From contig NC_088178.1 in the NCBI RefSeq assembly GCF_028769735.1, positions 9,388,857 to 9,452,856 of the forward strand: DNA of 64,000 nt, in the 5' to 3' direction. Each line of letters begins with the position of its first letter. Within the stretch, counting starts at the first letter, position 1. This DNA comes from Zonotrichia leucophrys gambelii (lineage: Eukaryota; Chordata; Aves; Passeriformes; Passerellidae). Positions 39,010 through 51,329 of this stretch are shown here, piece after piece. Position numbers and translations under genes: made by a program. Under the pieces are notes generated by a model that saw only the letters and a list, made by a program, of their open reading frames with translations, was not told the origin of the DNA and ran no database searches.

Positions 39010-42000
39010 ATTCCACAGTGGTTGTTAGCCTGATGGACATTTCCTGAAGTCATTAGTAATAAATTTAGAGCAAATACATGTGCAGGATGATTGTTTTGCG
39101 TATTGAGAACTTTTAAATGGAGATAATTAAATCAAATAAATATTATCTTTTTTTTAAATTTTCTTAACTATAGGCTGTTTTAACCTGAATGGGAAACTGT
39201 ACTCACTCTCACTCTTTTCTTAGTCTTTATGAGGTAAAAATTGTTATATAGTTTATTGCATTGAAAATGTGAGTTATAATTAGATTGTTGTTTCCATCAA
39301 AACCTATTCTAAAGCTCCTGTTAGAAACAACTAGACAGACAGATTTACATCACTAAAAGGGCAGAACAAGAAATCAAGTAAAATATAATTTAGTACCTAT
39401 AAGGAGATGAGTAAAACCTCCTCACCAAACCACCCTCACTCAAAGAACAGAAATTAAAATCCCAAATAAAGCACAGACAGGATACTTCAAAAGACAAATT
39501 TGAGACTGGTTAGAAAAGGGAGTGAGAAAAATGTCTGTTTGGAGCGAGTAATTATCTTTTAGGATTTTACCCCACATTGTATGAATACATTGGTACCCAA
39601 TTTAGCTTGGAGCACCAATCTTCATTCAGAACTAAACTCTTTCTGTTCCTTTACATGAATTACATGTTCTGAACATCATCCTGCAGTTTGTCTTTCTATT
39701 ATACTGTTTTACAATTTGACATTAATTTTTGACATTTAGTAGTTATCAATGTCTCAATACGTATGTCTGCTCTTTTATAGGAAGTTTCTCTCTCTAATAT
39801 ATCCAGTAATATCAGAATAATCTCCAGTTTGAACTTTGATGTACAAAATCTGTAATGATGGTAGTTCTTTGGGAGAATTCAGCTTCAAGTTAGAAATAGG
39901 TCATTTATTCAAGAAGTCACAGAAGTAGGAGTAATTCTTTCCTCCTTTGGCATGTCTCCTTTTTTCCTTTTATGCATTTCATATGACCAAAGTCCATTTT
40001 TTTCCAGCACTCAGTTTTTACCAGTATGTTAAAATGGTTTTGTCTTGTTGAGATTTGTTAGGTACCCTCGTTTCATTGCAATTGACAGTTTGGGGTAGTG
40101 CTGTCCATGGAGTTTTGTATTTTATTTTGTATTGAAATGTTTGCTACCATGTTCTGATAATCTCTGCCACAGAAAACAGGAAAACAACAAAAAAAAAAAA
40201 AAAAAAGGAGGGCTGATGTCCTCATGTTTGAAACACTGCAAGGAGACCAAAGATCAGAGAGACAGACACTGGAGGAAGAGTTATTCAGAAGTGATTTGTG
40301 AGCAAGCATAAGAGCTGCTTTCCTTCCTGGTTAATATTGGCCATTAAATGTGTAAAAGTCAAGTCTTCCATTTGCCTGGGAGAGCTCAAAGGGATTCATA
40401 CAAGGGACCATAATTCCTAAAGGAGATCCCTCATACAGATCAATGGCTTGGGTGAATTTTAACTGTTTAAAGTTCAGCACAGCATTTCAGGCTGGATGAT
40501 CCCAAACAGGGATTTACCAGCTTAGCATTTATCAACATTCAAGTTTAAAAATTTGGGCTTTGTGCAAAGTTAATTATATATTGTACTGTGTTATAAAACT
40601 CGAATATTTTTTGTTGCATTTTAACTGATCCAAAAGGGGAAATATATTGGACATGGACAGATCAAATTATTTTGCCTGGGGAAGCATCCTCACAGTTTGA
40701 TTTTTGAGAGTTACAATTAGGTAGGTGCAGTGAATACAACGGTGGTGGGAGACAGATGAAAAGGACTGGCTGTTCCCCAGTGTTCCATAAGATTTCCTTC
40801 CTTGGCCTCACTGTGTACAGGAGATTTGAGCCTTATGTAAAACTGGCTCTTATGCAAGGTCTTTGACACGTCTGTGTGCACTGAAAGTCACTGGAGAAGG
40901 CTGCAGGTATCCCTCTGCTTTTTGGTTTTTTTTTTAGTCAAAATATTTAGAGCTTAACAACTGAATTCCAAAGAAGCAGCAACTGCTGAGAGCATCTTTA
41001 TTTCACACAGAGCATTCAGCATCTTTAAGAACTGATGCTTTTCTAGATGGATTTGGCATTGTCAGCTTGCTTTCACCGTTATTTTCTGAGTGTTTCATCT
41101 ACATTTTTCCTCTAGTTGTCATTGGTGTCAAAAGAGAAATAAGACAACTGATTCAAAGGTCAGAGACATCATTTCAGATTTGATGAGTCAGTGACAATAG
41201 AGCTTAGAGAAGTAGCCCTTGGCAAGCTTAGAAGCAGTGACAGTTTTGATGGTGAAATGGTTCCGGGCAGCTGGGAAGGAGGCTTCTTTCCACATAGGAA
41301 GATAAATAATGAACGAATACTTCTATTGGTGAGATAGGCAAAAGATTTATTTAGGGACAAGTTTGGTCCTTAGTTTTCACAACCTGAAAAGTGAAGAAGG
41401 TTTGAATATTCCAGCTGCTCCTATGGTGATCACCAGCTGCTGGTAGGAAACTGATCTGCTGGGATGGAATCTCACCCCTTTCATGATGCAAAAGCATAGA
41501 GCCTTTCTCAACCATATCCCTTCTTTTGCCCAAATATATTTTTAGTTCAAGAGGTCCTGTGCAATTGGGAGACAAGCTGCCTCTTACATGGCACCAAGAA
41601 TGGATTTTTTTTTCCCTGAAGTGAGGAAGAAACTAGGGTAATAGTGAAGTGTAAACCTATATTAATAAATGCAGGACATTTATGCTGAGACCAGTTTTAT
41701 TTGCCCTTCTTCTCCAACTGGAAGTATAATTTAAAATGAAAGTAATGAGCTGGGTTAAATCACACAATTTTTCTTATGTTGTGGGTCCTCAGCTGGCAAA
41801 AGTATGTGCACTGTTCCACATCCTGGAAAAAAATAGAGGAATAATCAACATAAAAACACATTTCTCAAGGGGGAAACCACTCACTCTGTAACCTCTGTGT
41901 TTTGGTGTGCAATAGACTTTCCCTAAGTATGTCCACATCAAGTTTCTTTCTTGTTGACTCAAATGTAGAATCTAAACCGGAGACAGAATCTTTGATAATA

Positions 42001-45000
42001 TTAATAAAACTTTCCTGCTTTATGCTTTGATTCTTGCCTAGAGTAGGAAGCTGGCCACAGAAAAAGTAGGTCACTGAAATAATTACTGTACTGAAAATAA
42101 TATAGCCTGACAGTTCTGGGGTTGAGCTACTGTGTGTCCATGGGGCTGCAGCAGGTTTGGAGTATGTGTATTACCATGAAGATGTGTAAGTCTCTAGTAT
42201 TTAACTTTAACGGGGTACTTGTGTCTAATCTTCTACAAGAGGTGCTTTCTTGTCAGCTAGATGACATCTATTTTCCTTTTCAAAGCTACCTGCCAACTAG
42301 GTTAAAAAAAAAGTGAGATCATCTATAATTGATCTTGCAAGTACTGCATTTTTATTTTACCAGAGTGTGCATATCTATTTCCTTTCTGGTGTTTGCTGCT
42401 GTTGTCCAGATTTGTCCAGTCATTTAGCACTTATGTCCTCTGATTCTTGCACAAGCTTTAAAACTGGCTTATTTCTTGTAGTTACACTGCAATTCACTTG
42501 TATGCCAGATGTTTACATTGAATGGAGAAAAAATAAAAGGTGATGGATGTCTGAAAATGTATCCAAAGGACAGCTGAAGGTCAGGCTGGACAGTCTTTAT
42601 GTTGCATTAATTTTCAACCATTGCCTTGTCTTCTTCTTCAACCACACTTGTCTTCTACATACAGAGTGTATCATAGGAGAAATATTTGACTGTGGGCGAT
42701 ATGTTTTCCTGCATTTGTGATCATTTTGTGACACACAATTTCTGTGTCAAATATGTGCCATAATAAAAAAAAAAAAAATTGTAGCTCAAAGGAATGTTAC
42801 TAGTAAACATACTCCTTTCTAAAGCCTTCCAGTAAAGATACATAAATCAACAGGAGAAAAAGGGTCTACAAAAGATAGGAATGAGCTCCAAACCATAGGT
42901 TATACTGAGGAAAATATTAGGAAAATAAAATATGATTGTAGTCTTAGAGACAATAATACTGCTTTTTATGTTTCACAACTCTATTTTTAGACAGCCAAAA
43001 GCTCTGGTGTGTTAAAAAGCTATTCCTTATGAATTATACATTTGTTCTTTTTCATTTGGCTACAGTGACTTTGTCATATGAGTCCTGAAGATACTGAAGA
43101 TGTATGTATGTATGGTGTGCTGAAATTTTCTGTTGGCAGTATGCACAGTTGTCTGTTCGAGCTTTCTGACTTGCTTTGTATATTTATATGTTAACTAGAT
43201 TATACACTTCTTTGTGACAGTGATTTTTTTTTTAATCTGTATTTTCAGATAGATTTAGTGCATTCCTTCTGCCTGGACTTTTTGGGGTTTTTTTAATTAA
43301 AGGTTTAGGAAGGTAGGAATCATGTTTTTTTAATTTTTCCTATAATTTTTAAGGGCTGATAGGACTAAAGTGTTCTTCAATTAGCTTCCTGGCTGACCTT
43401 GAGCCTTACAGAGATATAAGAGACACCACTGAGTTTGTTGTCAGGGTTGGGCTAAACCTGTTGATCAGATCATGTTCTAAAGTATTTTAGGCAACCATCT
43501 TAACTCCCAATTTCATGAAAAAGAATACAGCCTGCTTATGCCTGCAGGAAAGCATACATTTCCCACTTGGTGTTTTATGCCTGAGATTGTGTTGCCAAAG
43601 CTGCACATCCTTGTCCTGCTATGAAGATGTGCACTCAGCTGTTCACCAGTACCTCATCCTGCCAGCCACAGCCCCCTCCCCAACCTCTCCTGCAGGCTAA
43701 GGAGATGTGTGGTGTACTAAAAAACAAAGAGAGAGGCAAGTAACCTACAAAGCTGCTGATCTATTTCTCATTATGGTGTGTTTAACTGGTGGCATAATTG
43801 GCTTTGAAAGGATGGCTTTGCAGCAGCCAGTAACATAATCTAGGTTGTGGGCTTCAGTTTGTGTTTTACCAGGGATGATTTTTGTCACATCTGTCAGTGA
43901 TTTCATTTCTCTGTCTTCTCTGTCTGCCCTATTTCACTAAAACTTTCTGGAGGTGAATAGATCATCCTCCAGCATTCAGAGCCCACCTCGTGGAATTCAG
44001 ATAGGAATCTATCAGATATCAATAAATTACATAAAATGATGTTTTGTGCCATTGAGAGGACAAGTGAACATACTTGTTTCTCATTTTCCAAAAGAACATT
44101 TACTTTAGTGTTGAAGAAAAGGCCCTATCTTACTCAAAGTTCTTCCCCAACCTCAGCTTCCTTTTTTCCTTTGCTATTTCCATCTTTTCAGATGCCAAAG
44201 ATTCCTTTTCACAGTCACTTGTCATCTATAACCCTGAATATTTTGCCTCTGCCTTTCTTGGCCCTGGCACAGTTACAGATTAGAAATAAAGTCAATTCTC
44301 TTGCTTTCCAAGTTCAGTTCATTCTCACTATTTCTACTTTACCAGGTCAAAAAAGGTGAAGCTCCTCTCAGATGGGGATTGCCTGATCTGCTGGTTTAGG
44401 TTTTGCGTTGTTTCTTTTTTCCCTAATTTGATTGTGAGTTTTGTTGGTTTGTTTTGTTGGTTTGTTTGGTGATATGACATAAATTTAAATTGTGAGCTTG
44501 TGTAGAATGAGTAATATTCAACAAAAGGAGTGAACACAAGTTAACAGTCACATGGATGGGGAAATTTTACCCATGTTACAGTAGTTCTGGTTTCTTCTGT
44601 CAAAATATCTGTCTCTGATTTATTGCAATTTTAAACACACGGGAGCTGTAAATTACTATTGCTTTGACATCTTTTTTTTAGCCTCTTTCTTCTTTATTTC
44701 AGTGGCCATTTAAAGTAACTAGTCAGTTTGTTTTTTTTCTGAACCATCCTTTTGTTTGGACTCATATTTGCCATATTGCTAGAATCTGGAGTAGAATTTC
44801 TTTGAGTCTTGCTTGAGCTTTAGGTGGAAAAGGAGCTGAAGTGGAGGGCAGCTGTTTCCCTGCTGCTGGGATGTGAACAGCAGGGCTGGCTGGGGGCTGC
44901 AGCTTCCCCCACCCCAGGACAGGGAACTCGTGTGTGGGGGTTATATAAATATATATCTATATAACAAAATTATATATCACAGGAGCAGGAGAGGCTCTAT

Positions 45001-46429
45001 TCCTCCTCTTGGCCCCAAGCACCAGGGGGCTCAGCCTGGGGTGCAAAATCGAGTGTTATATTGCCAATACAGCTTTCACCTGCATGTGAACCCCTACAGG
45101 GTGTACCCCAGAGTCTGTGGGAAGGGGAAAAGGACTTTGCACCTTCCACTGGCCTCAGGGATCCCTAAGGACCACTAAAATTACTGCTGCTCTTAGGAGA
45201 AAGAAACTTTATGCATTTTTTATACAGCAGGAGAAGAATGTAAAAGGACAAATGACTCAAGGAGATGGGTAGAAATTCTTGCAGATTCTTGCTTTACTGA
45301 ACAATTTAAAATTATACATAGCATTAGGAAACCATGACCTTCATCTATCTTTATTTTCTTTGTAATAAACTGAGGAGAATTTTACTATGTGTTCAGTTAC
45401 TCGTAGCACTTTTAAAATGACAGAAGTTCTGTAATTTAAAAAGTGATAACAGAGCAAACGATAATGATATTTTAGAAGGTACTTGTGGCAGCCCCCTGGT
45501 AGGCTACAGCTTGTCTAAATATAGGAACTAACAGAAGAGGTTTCCATGTTCTCTGTCAATGACATTATTGCACTGCTGATTTCATAAAAATAAACCACAA
45601 TTGTACCTCTTTCAAATCCTCAGCACAAATGGCTTATGTTTATACCAAGTAGTTCAAATTATGACTTCTTGTTTTGTTTTTTAAAATAATGTTACCTTTT
45701 TTCATTTTGTCAGACATGCTTATGCAGTAGAATGTCCCCTAAACTGAAATTTTGAGTGATGATTGTTTTGAACATGTACCAGAGCTCAATTTTTTACTTG
45801 ATACACTATGGAGGTCTCCTTTTTTGTATTGCCAAAAGGAAAAAATGTACAAAAATAAGCTGAATATGTCTTTATCTTACATTGGGAAACTGACCTGCAA
45901 AGCCTCCTAACTTGTGATAGGGTTATGATTATGTAAAACTAAAATATTTTCTTTATGTACTTCATTTTGAAAGACTTAAAGTGTTCAACTCAAAAATCTG
46001 ATTCAAAAATGTTCAGTCCTGTATTGTATCTTATCAGTAATTTGGTTGTGTTAGAAGTGAAATCTAGGTGGTATTTGGACAGTGCTAAGTTAATTCAATA
46101 AATTAACTAGAAAGTATTTCTATAAAGAGGGGAAGACACAACTCTGGAGACCAGAAAATTATGAATGTTACTATATACTTCTGACATTTCATTTTTATCT
46201 CAGTGTCTATGATTTTGTTTTCTTCCAAGCCTTAAGCTTGACACCATGAATAATTTTGTACACATTTATAGGATATTTTTAGCCAAAACAGAAGATGTTA
46301 GATCTCTTTTCCACCACAAATTTGCACAAGTAGAGGGTCACATGGCTGTCACAGCAGTAGTAAGCAGCAGTACCAAAACCCAAAGTATGCTCCAGGGCCA
46401 TCCCTGAATTTGTCAAGTGTTGTTTGCAC
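39010..46429. other. AT-rich non-coding DNA, no gene seen
   Basis: No supported gene. An 18-A run is at 40189-40206 and a 14-A run at 42765-42778. T/G-rich simple sequence is at 44440-44468. At 44850-45170 a GC-richer segment encloses a short AT-only block (about 44940-44977) with inverted arms GTTATATA/TATATAAC. None of these can be tied to a known element. Confidence 0.65.
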
Positions 46430-46465
46430 CATTAGGGCAGCACATCAGGGGTCAGCAGGACAGCA

Positions 46466-46580
46466 GGGAGGAACCTGTCCCCGGCAAAGGGACGGGAGGG
46501 AAGGGCAGGTGAGGCCGGCAAGAGGGAGGAACCTGTCCCTGGGAAAGGGACGGGAGGGAAGGGCAGGTGAGGCCGGAGGA
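46466..46580. repeat. 58-bp tandem duplication (GC-rich)
   Basis: Two copies run head to tail at about 46466-46523 (58 bases) and 46524-46580 (57 bases). Both carry GGGAGGAACCTGTCCC and then AAAGGGACGGGAGGGAAGGG. A few substitutions and one base of length difference separate them, so this copy pair is older than the 60-bp repeat at 36.5 kb. Confidence 0.92.
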
Positions 46581-46889
46581 GGGAGGGCGGCGGCACAGGC
46601 GCGCTCCGCGATGCTGCAGTGCGGGGCGGTGGCGATGGTGACACTGCGGTGGCGGTGATGGTGACACTGATCCTTCCTGATGGGCTGCCCGGGCTTCCCT
46701 CCCCCACCTCGGTTATGTGTGAGGCTGTCTGAGAACAGCCCTGGAGGAGAAAAGAAACGCTGAGAGCTCTGTTCCCCCGCAGTCGGGTTTCAGGCACCCG
46801 TACAGCCGCAGGAAGGCTGTGAAGGCCGTGCCGGGTTCCTGCAGCTGTGCCCGCCCAGCCCGCGGGCAGGGTCAGCGCTGTCCTGCGGG

Positions 46890-46909
46890 TGTCTGTCTGT
46901 CTGTCTGTG
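46890..46909. repeat. TCTG/GTGT microsatellite
   Basis: About four TGTC-type units followed by TG units, inside the CpG-rich region. Confidence 0.8.
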
Positions 46910-47207
46910 TGTCCGTGTGCGGTGCGGAGGCCGCAGCAGCCGGGAGATCCGTGAGGGAACGCTGCAGGAACCCGCCGGCCCGGGCAGCGCAGCAGAGCGG
47001 GGCCGAAGGAGCGGGGAAGGGCCGAAGGTGCTGCTGCCGCTGCCCTGCCCAGCAAGGCCCGGGGCAGCCGAGGCCTGAGGCCCGCCCGGCAGCCACCCCC
47101 GCACAGCGGCAGGGCTGGGCTGCTGCAGGGAACCGACACCACAATCATTAACTCAAAAAGGCCTTTTTGTCCTCAACAAGCAAACAGAACAATAACACAG
47201 CAAAATT

Positions 47208-47233
47208 CTCCCCCCACCCCCCCCTTTTTTTTT
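47208..47233. repeat. Polypyrimidine tract (C6-A-C8-T9)
   Basis: Six Cs, one A, eight Cs and nine Ts lie in a row just after the CpG-rich region. The minus strand is a G-rich run that could adopt non-B structure. No function is inferred. Confidence 0.85.
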
Positions 47234-48054
47234 AACTTGGGGAAAGATGTCACAGAAAGTTTCAGACCCCTGGAGGTAGTTTTTGACTGTCAGCTTTACT
47301 ATACTAGTAGAATGCACTAGATGCTTCTTCTAAATAAAAATGAGGACAGAACACTAGCTATGTTCTAGGCATAGGATTTTAAAGTTTTAAAATTAACTTT
47401 AAAAAACCCCGAATCTGGCTTAACTTAGATACTTAGATGTTGTTTTCATTTATCTTTGTTATGAAGAGACCTGAAAATATATTTTTTTTTATTATTAATG
47501 TAAAGAATGCAGTAAATACAGTGAAAAAGCCAGTGCTGTGTAGCTTCCCTAAGAATTTTAGGATGCAGACTTGACCAAAGTGTCTCTGTAGTTTTTTTGC
47601 CTGTGCTGTCCCAGTCTGTTCTGGCAAGTTTGGATTGCTCTTGCCACCAGGGTTTGGAAGGGAGTGAATCCATCTTACAGAGGTGAAGTTGAAGGAAATG
47701 CCATTCAAGCCTCCATGCGATCAACACAGAATAGTTTGCATGGTGCAAATTGAATTGCTCTTAACCCTGCAATGTGTAGGGACTGTGCAAAAATGCCTGT
47801 CTGTTATGAGAATCAAAATTCCAAAACTTGAAAAGCAATTTTGCAGTTAAGACTTTCAAAGTAACCCTGAAAGTTTCATAAACTATCTGGAAAACTCTTT
47901 GAAAGTGTTCCTAACTAAAGCTAGATTGGGGTTTTTGGAGAGGAGGTTTTTTAGTGGTTTGGTTTGTTTTGTTTTGCTGTCTTTTTTAAAGAAAAAGAAA
48001 ATTTGACATCATTAAAAGCCAAGCCGTTAGGAAATGGGTCAGTTATTTGGATAT

Positions 48055-48070
48055 CATCACTTAAGTGATG
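48055..48070. repeat. 16-bp perfect palindrome
   Basis: CATCACTTAAGTGATG equals its own reverse complement. Its core CACTTAAGTG resembles the site bound by NK2-class homeodomain proteins, but this is only a resemblance. Confidence 0.75.
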
Positions 48071-49255
48071 TCCCAAGTGCATTGAAGAGGTATTTTTTTT
48101 CTCATAGACTTTCTGGAAAATAAATGCAGAAAGGGCATTTATTGAAGGAGATAAAACTTTTTTTTTTTTTTATTGCAAGAAAAGAAGAGAAATTTAGAGG
48201 GTGATTCACAAAAGTCTGGATATAGATTTTTAAGACCATAATAAATATAAAACTGCAGGATTCATTGACCAAGATACAAGGACATGGTTCCCTCTCATTT
48301 TATAAACATGTTATCTGTAATGCCAGAATGATTATTAGCTGAAAGTCAATGTTCTTTCCTTGACCACAGATTGGATTAATGGTTGTTCTGGAATGATCAG
48401 TGCTTTGCATTCTGGCACATACTGAGAACAGCAGAATTTCCTAGCATTTAAATAAAATTGAGCTGCAGAAATGCAATACTCAGAACAGGCAGGTTAGATG
48501 GATGTTTGCTACAGCATTTGTTGTTCTGTCCATCTGCTTGAAAATAATCAGCTATATTAAATTTACAGCAGACATCTCTTACTCTCGTTCTGTGCTGGCT
48601 TGCTGGCAATGTGGAAATAATTTATAGAAGTATAGGTAGCATCTTTTGTAATAAAATTATTGCTCATCTACTACTACCTTAGGGAAAACCATGAAAATTG
48701 AGGGCTTAGAAATAAACTAGGTAAATAAAAAGTGAATAAAAGACTAGGTATGAAGGTATGAGTTTCATAAGATACATACAAGTTTATTTATACTGAAGAA
48801 AAGACTCAGATTTAGTCCTTGCTGGTGTAAGCAGTAAGTGAAAATATGACAAGACTTGAAATAATGAATTCTCTGTACAGGACTATATTATTGTACCTCA
48901 TTAACAAAGAAAAATCAAACAAACACAAACCCAAAAAACCAAGCCACTAGGACATAAGATTGTGGCATGCAAATGAAGAGAGAAATGGGGACTGGAAATA
49001 GGGGATTATCATTCTGAAAGATTTTTAAGTGTTTCTTAGTTTTTCCAAAAAAAACCCCAAAATCCCTTACTTCTGAAACCCACGAAGTGAGTGCAGATGC
49101 ACTGTCTCTTAAGCAGTTTTAAATAATGACATTAATAATATAAATGAGTGACTCTGAGACGAGAAGAGGACAAAAAGCCAAACATTTATTTCCTCTTTCT
49201 TTCATCACTTTCCTGGAAGGCATTACATCAGCTTCTCTTGCTCACGCTCTCAGTT

Positions 49256-49530
49256 CAGTACCTCTGCTGGCAGAAGCAGCCTGAGCGCTTTGCAGTGCCT
49301 GGGAGGAGGTGGCCGCAGCACAGGCTCCGTGGGTGAGCCGGCCGCCCCGCTGCCCGCCGAGGTGGCACATTGCAGGCGTGTCCCCGTGTCCCGGGCACGG
49401 AGCAGCACAGCCGCGCTGTGCCATGGCACCGGTACCTCTGCCCCGGGGGGCTGCCGGGCGGGAGCGGCGGCCTCTCTGCAGGGCCCCCTGGACACCGTGT
49501 GGAGTCCGGTGCAGAAACAGCCTTAGTTCT
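49256..49530. other. Small CpG-rich patch
   Basis: About 270 bases are GC-rich with repeated CpG, for example around 49335-49365 and 49440-49475 (GGGCGGGAGCGGCGG). Flanks are AT-rich. No TATA box or recognisable exon. Overlapping open frames on both strands argue for composition rather than coding. Confidence 0.6.
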
Positions 49531-51329
49531 GTGAAACCAGTCAGAAAGAGTCAGGGGAGAACCGCTGAGAGAGAATGTGGTGCTTTTTTGAGGGAAGGAA
49601 GAATCTAAGGAGAGTTAAGTGATTGTTAAGGCAAAGTAAAATGGTACACGGAGCTTGATAGTACACGGAGAATTGTTTATTGCAACTTGCTAATTCAAGT
49701 TGATATTTAAATACCTTAGAATTGTTGAAGGAGTTAAAAAATCATAATGGACAGAGCAGCCAAGCCCGTACAATTGCATGAAAACCCAGTTACACCAACA
49801 AGAAGCTGCTCTCAAATGCCAAGCCTGCAATAGCCTAATTTGAAATGCTGGTTAGAAGCTGTGGGGCTGTGGTTTGCATGCTGACTATCTGGGTGTCAGT
49901 GATTTTTTTCTTATTCTGTGCTGTGATGGCACCTAATAAATGGATTATTTTCTTAGCAATCTCTAAGTTTGGTTATTGGGATGCTGGAGGCGGACGGTTT
50001 TTGCAGGAAATCTGTCAGCCCCAGAATTTGTTTCCCTGTTGGTTTGTCAGAGCTATTCTTTTGACCTTCAAGGTGCAGAACAGGGTTCATCTATTCACTC
50101 AAGCTTTTGCCTGAGGAGAGGAGACTGAGGGAAATCAAGCCTTTTCTTGGATCACAGTCTATTTGGCTTGACGTTGTCAGTAAGTGTTATATATCACTGT
50201 AAATGTTTACTTAGCCTGTTGGTGAAGCACACTTTATAAGATGAAGGATATATAAAAGCAGTGTGGATATGTGTAAAGAGGGAGACAGTTAAATGGCACT
50301 GGGCAGAACAAAGAAAGGAAAGAAATTAAATGCATTGGGGTGGATTACAGTGAAATATATCTGCACTGTGGTGGACATTGGCAATTATTTTCTATGATTT
50401 TTGGAGGCTAAAATGCGTCTGCTAAAACAAAAACCTATAGACTTTCATTAAATTTTGTTCTGCATCTGGATGAAAAGATGTATTTTGATTTAAAATATAA
50501 TACTGAATGTTGCATGGCAGGACTGATATTTACAAAAGATGGATCTGCTAACCCTTGATATGTAGACTGCTTGAAAGGAAAAGCTGAGTGTGGAAATGAG
50601 GAAGGCCCTGGAGCCAAGGGGCAGTGGGTCTCTGCTGTTCCAGGCTGCTTGTGGTATGTCTGTGCTGCTCAGTGGAGCTTCTGAAACCTTGCATGGCAAG
50701 GCTGACTCCAGTTTCCCTGCACAAAATGCTGCCTCAGCATTCCCCATGGGACTATTGGGACCCCAAGATTTCTTGGTTCAGAAACTGTTGTCAGTGTTAT
50801 GTCAGATAAAAAGAAGTCTGCCCCATGGGCATTTACCTGCATGGATGGATATTCACATTTTAAAAGTTTTAAATAAGTAGCTTTTACAGATCTGATAGAT
50901 CATGCTTATAATTCTCAAATTATCTTCACTCAAATTATCTTCAAATTTCAAGCTGTCTGGAATGTCTTGCCTGAAAAATTTGTGCCCACAAAAGTTGGAA
51001 TTTAAATCAAAACCAGAAGTTTTGTCTGGTAAAAGTAGTAATTAATTTATTTATTTTTGGATGAGAATTTTCTTTAATTATGACTTTTGTTCTGTTTCTG
51101 CTTGGAAATGAAATGTTAAAGTCCAGATCAAAATTAACCGAGAATTTCCTGAGAAAAAAAACAAATTAAATACTCCCATTTTTGGGCAGGAGGAGGAGTT
51201 GCAGTTTTGGATGAATTTTTCCTACAAAAGTTTTATAAATCCGAAACAAGGTATTGTGGAATTAAAGAAGGACAATAAGTCTTTCCCTGGTTTTACAGGG
51301 TACGTTGTAAAGGTGACATCCTATTCCAT
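49531..51329. other. AT-rich non-coding DNA, no gene seen
   Basis: No supported gene. GTACACGGAG occurs twice, near 49646 and 49661. A perfect 15-bp tandem duplication lies at 50914-50943. Confidence 0.65.
50914..50943. repeat. Perfect 15-bp tandem duplication
   Basis: CTCAAATTATCTTCA is present twice head to tail with no change. This looks like a small recent slippage or duplication event. Confidence 0.92.

Larger units (their letters stand above)
46430..47130. other. CpG island-like GC-rich region
   Basis: About 700 bases are strongly GC-rich with frequent CpG, densest in 46850-47110. For instance, the 60 bases from 46921 contain about seven CpGs. GC-box-like GGGGCGG is present near 46622-46628. 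No TATA box or convincing start exon was found. The region starts in a 58-bp tandem duplication and includes a TCTG microsatellite. Long open frames on both strands (238 codons minus, 110 plus) reflect lack of stops in GC-rich DNA. A promoter of a gene outside the window or of a non-coding RNA is possible. A GC-biased hotspot is the alternative. Confidence 0.7.
47131..49255. other. AT-rich non-coding DNA, no gene seen
   Basis: Holds the C/T tract at 47208-47233, A/T homopolymers near 48160-48172 and a 16-bp perfect palindrome at 48055-48070. No gene can be supported. Confidence 0.65.

Noticed and set aside
40189..40206. 18-A run as a retroposon tail
   Set aside because: No AATAAA just upstream and no recognisable parent sequence, so a simple homopolymer is the better reading.
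42761..42778. AATAAAAAA-type run as a processed pseudogene tail
   Set aside because: Upstream sequence is not similar to any transcript I recognise, and no flanking duplication was seen.
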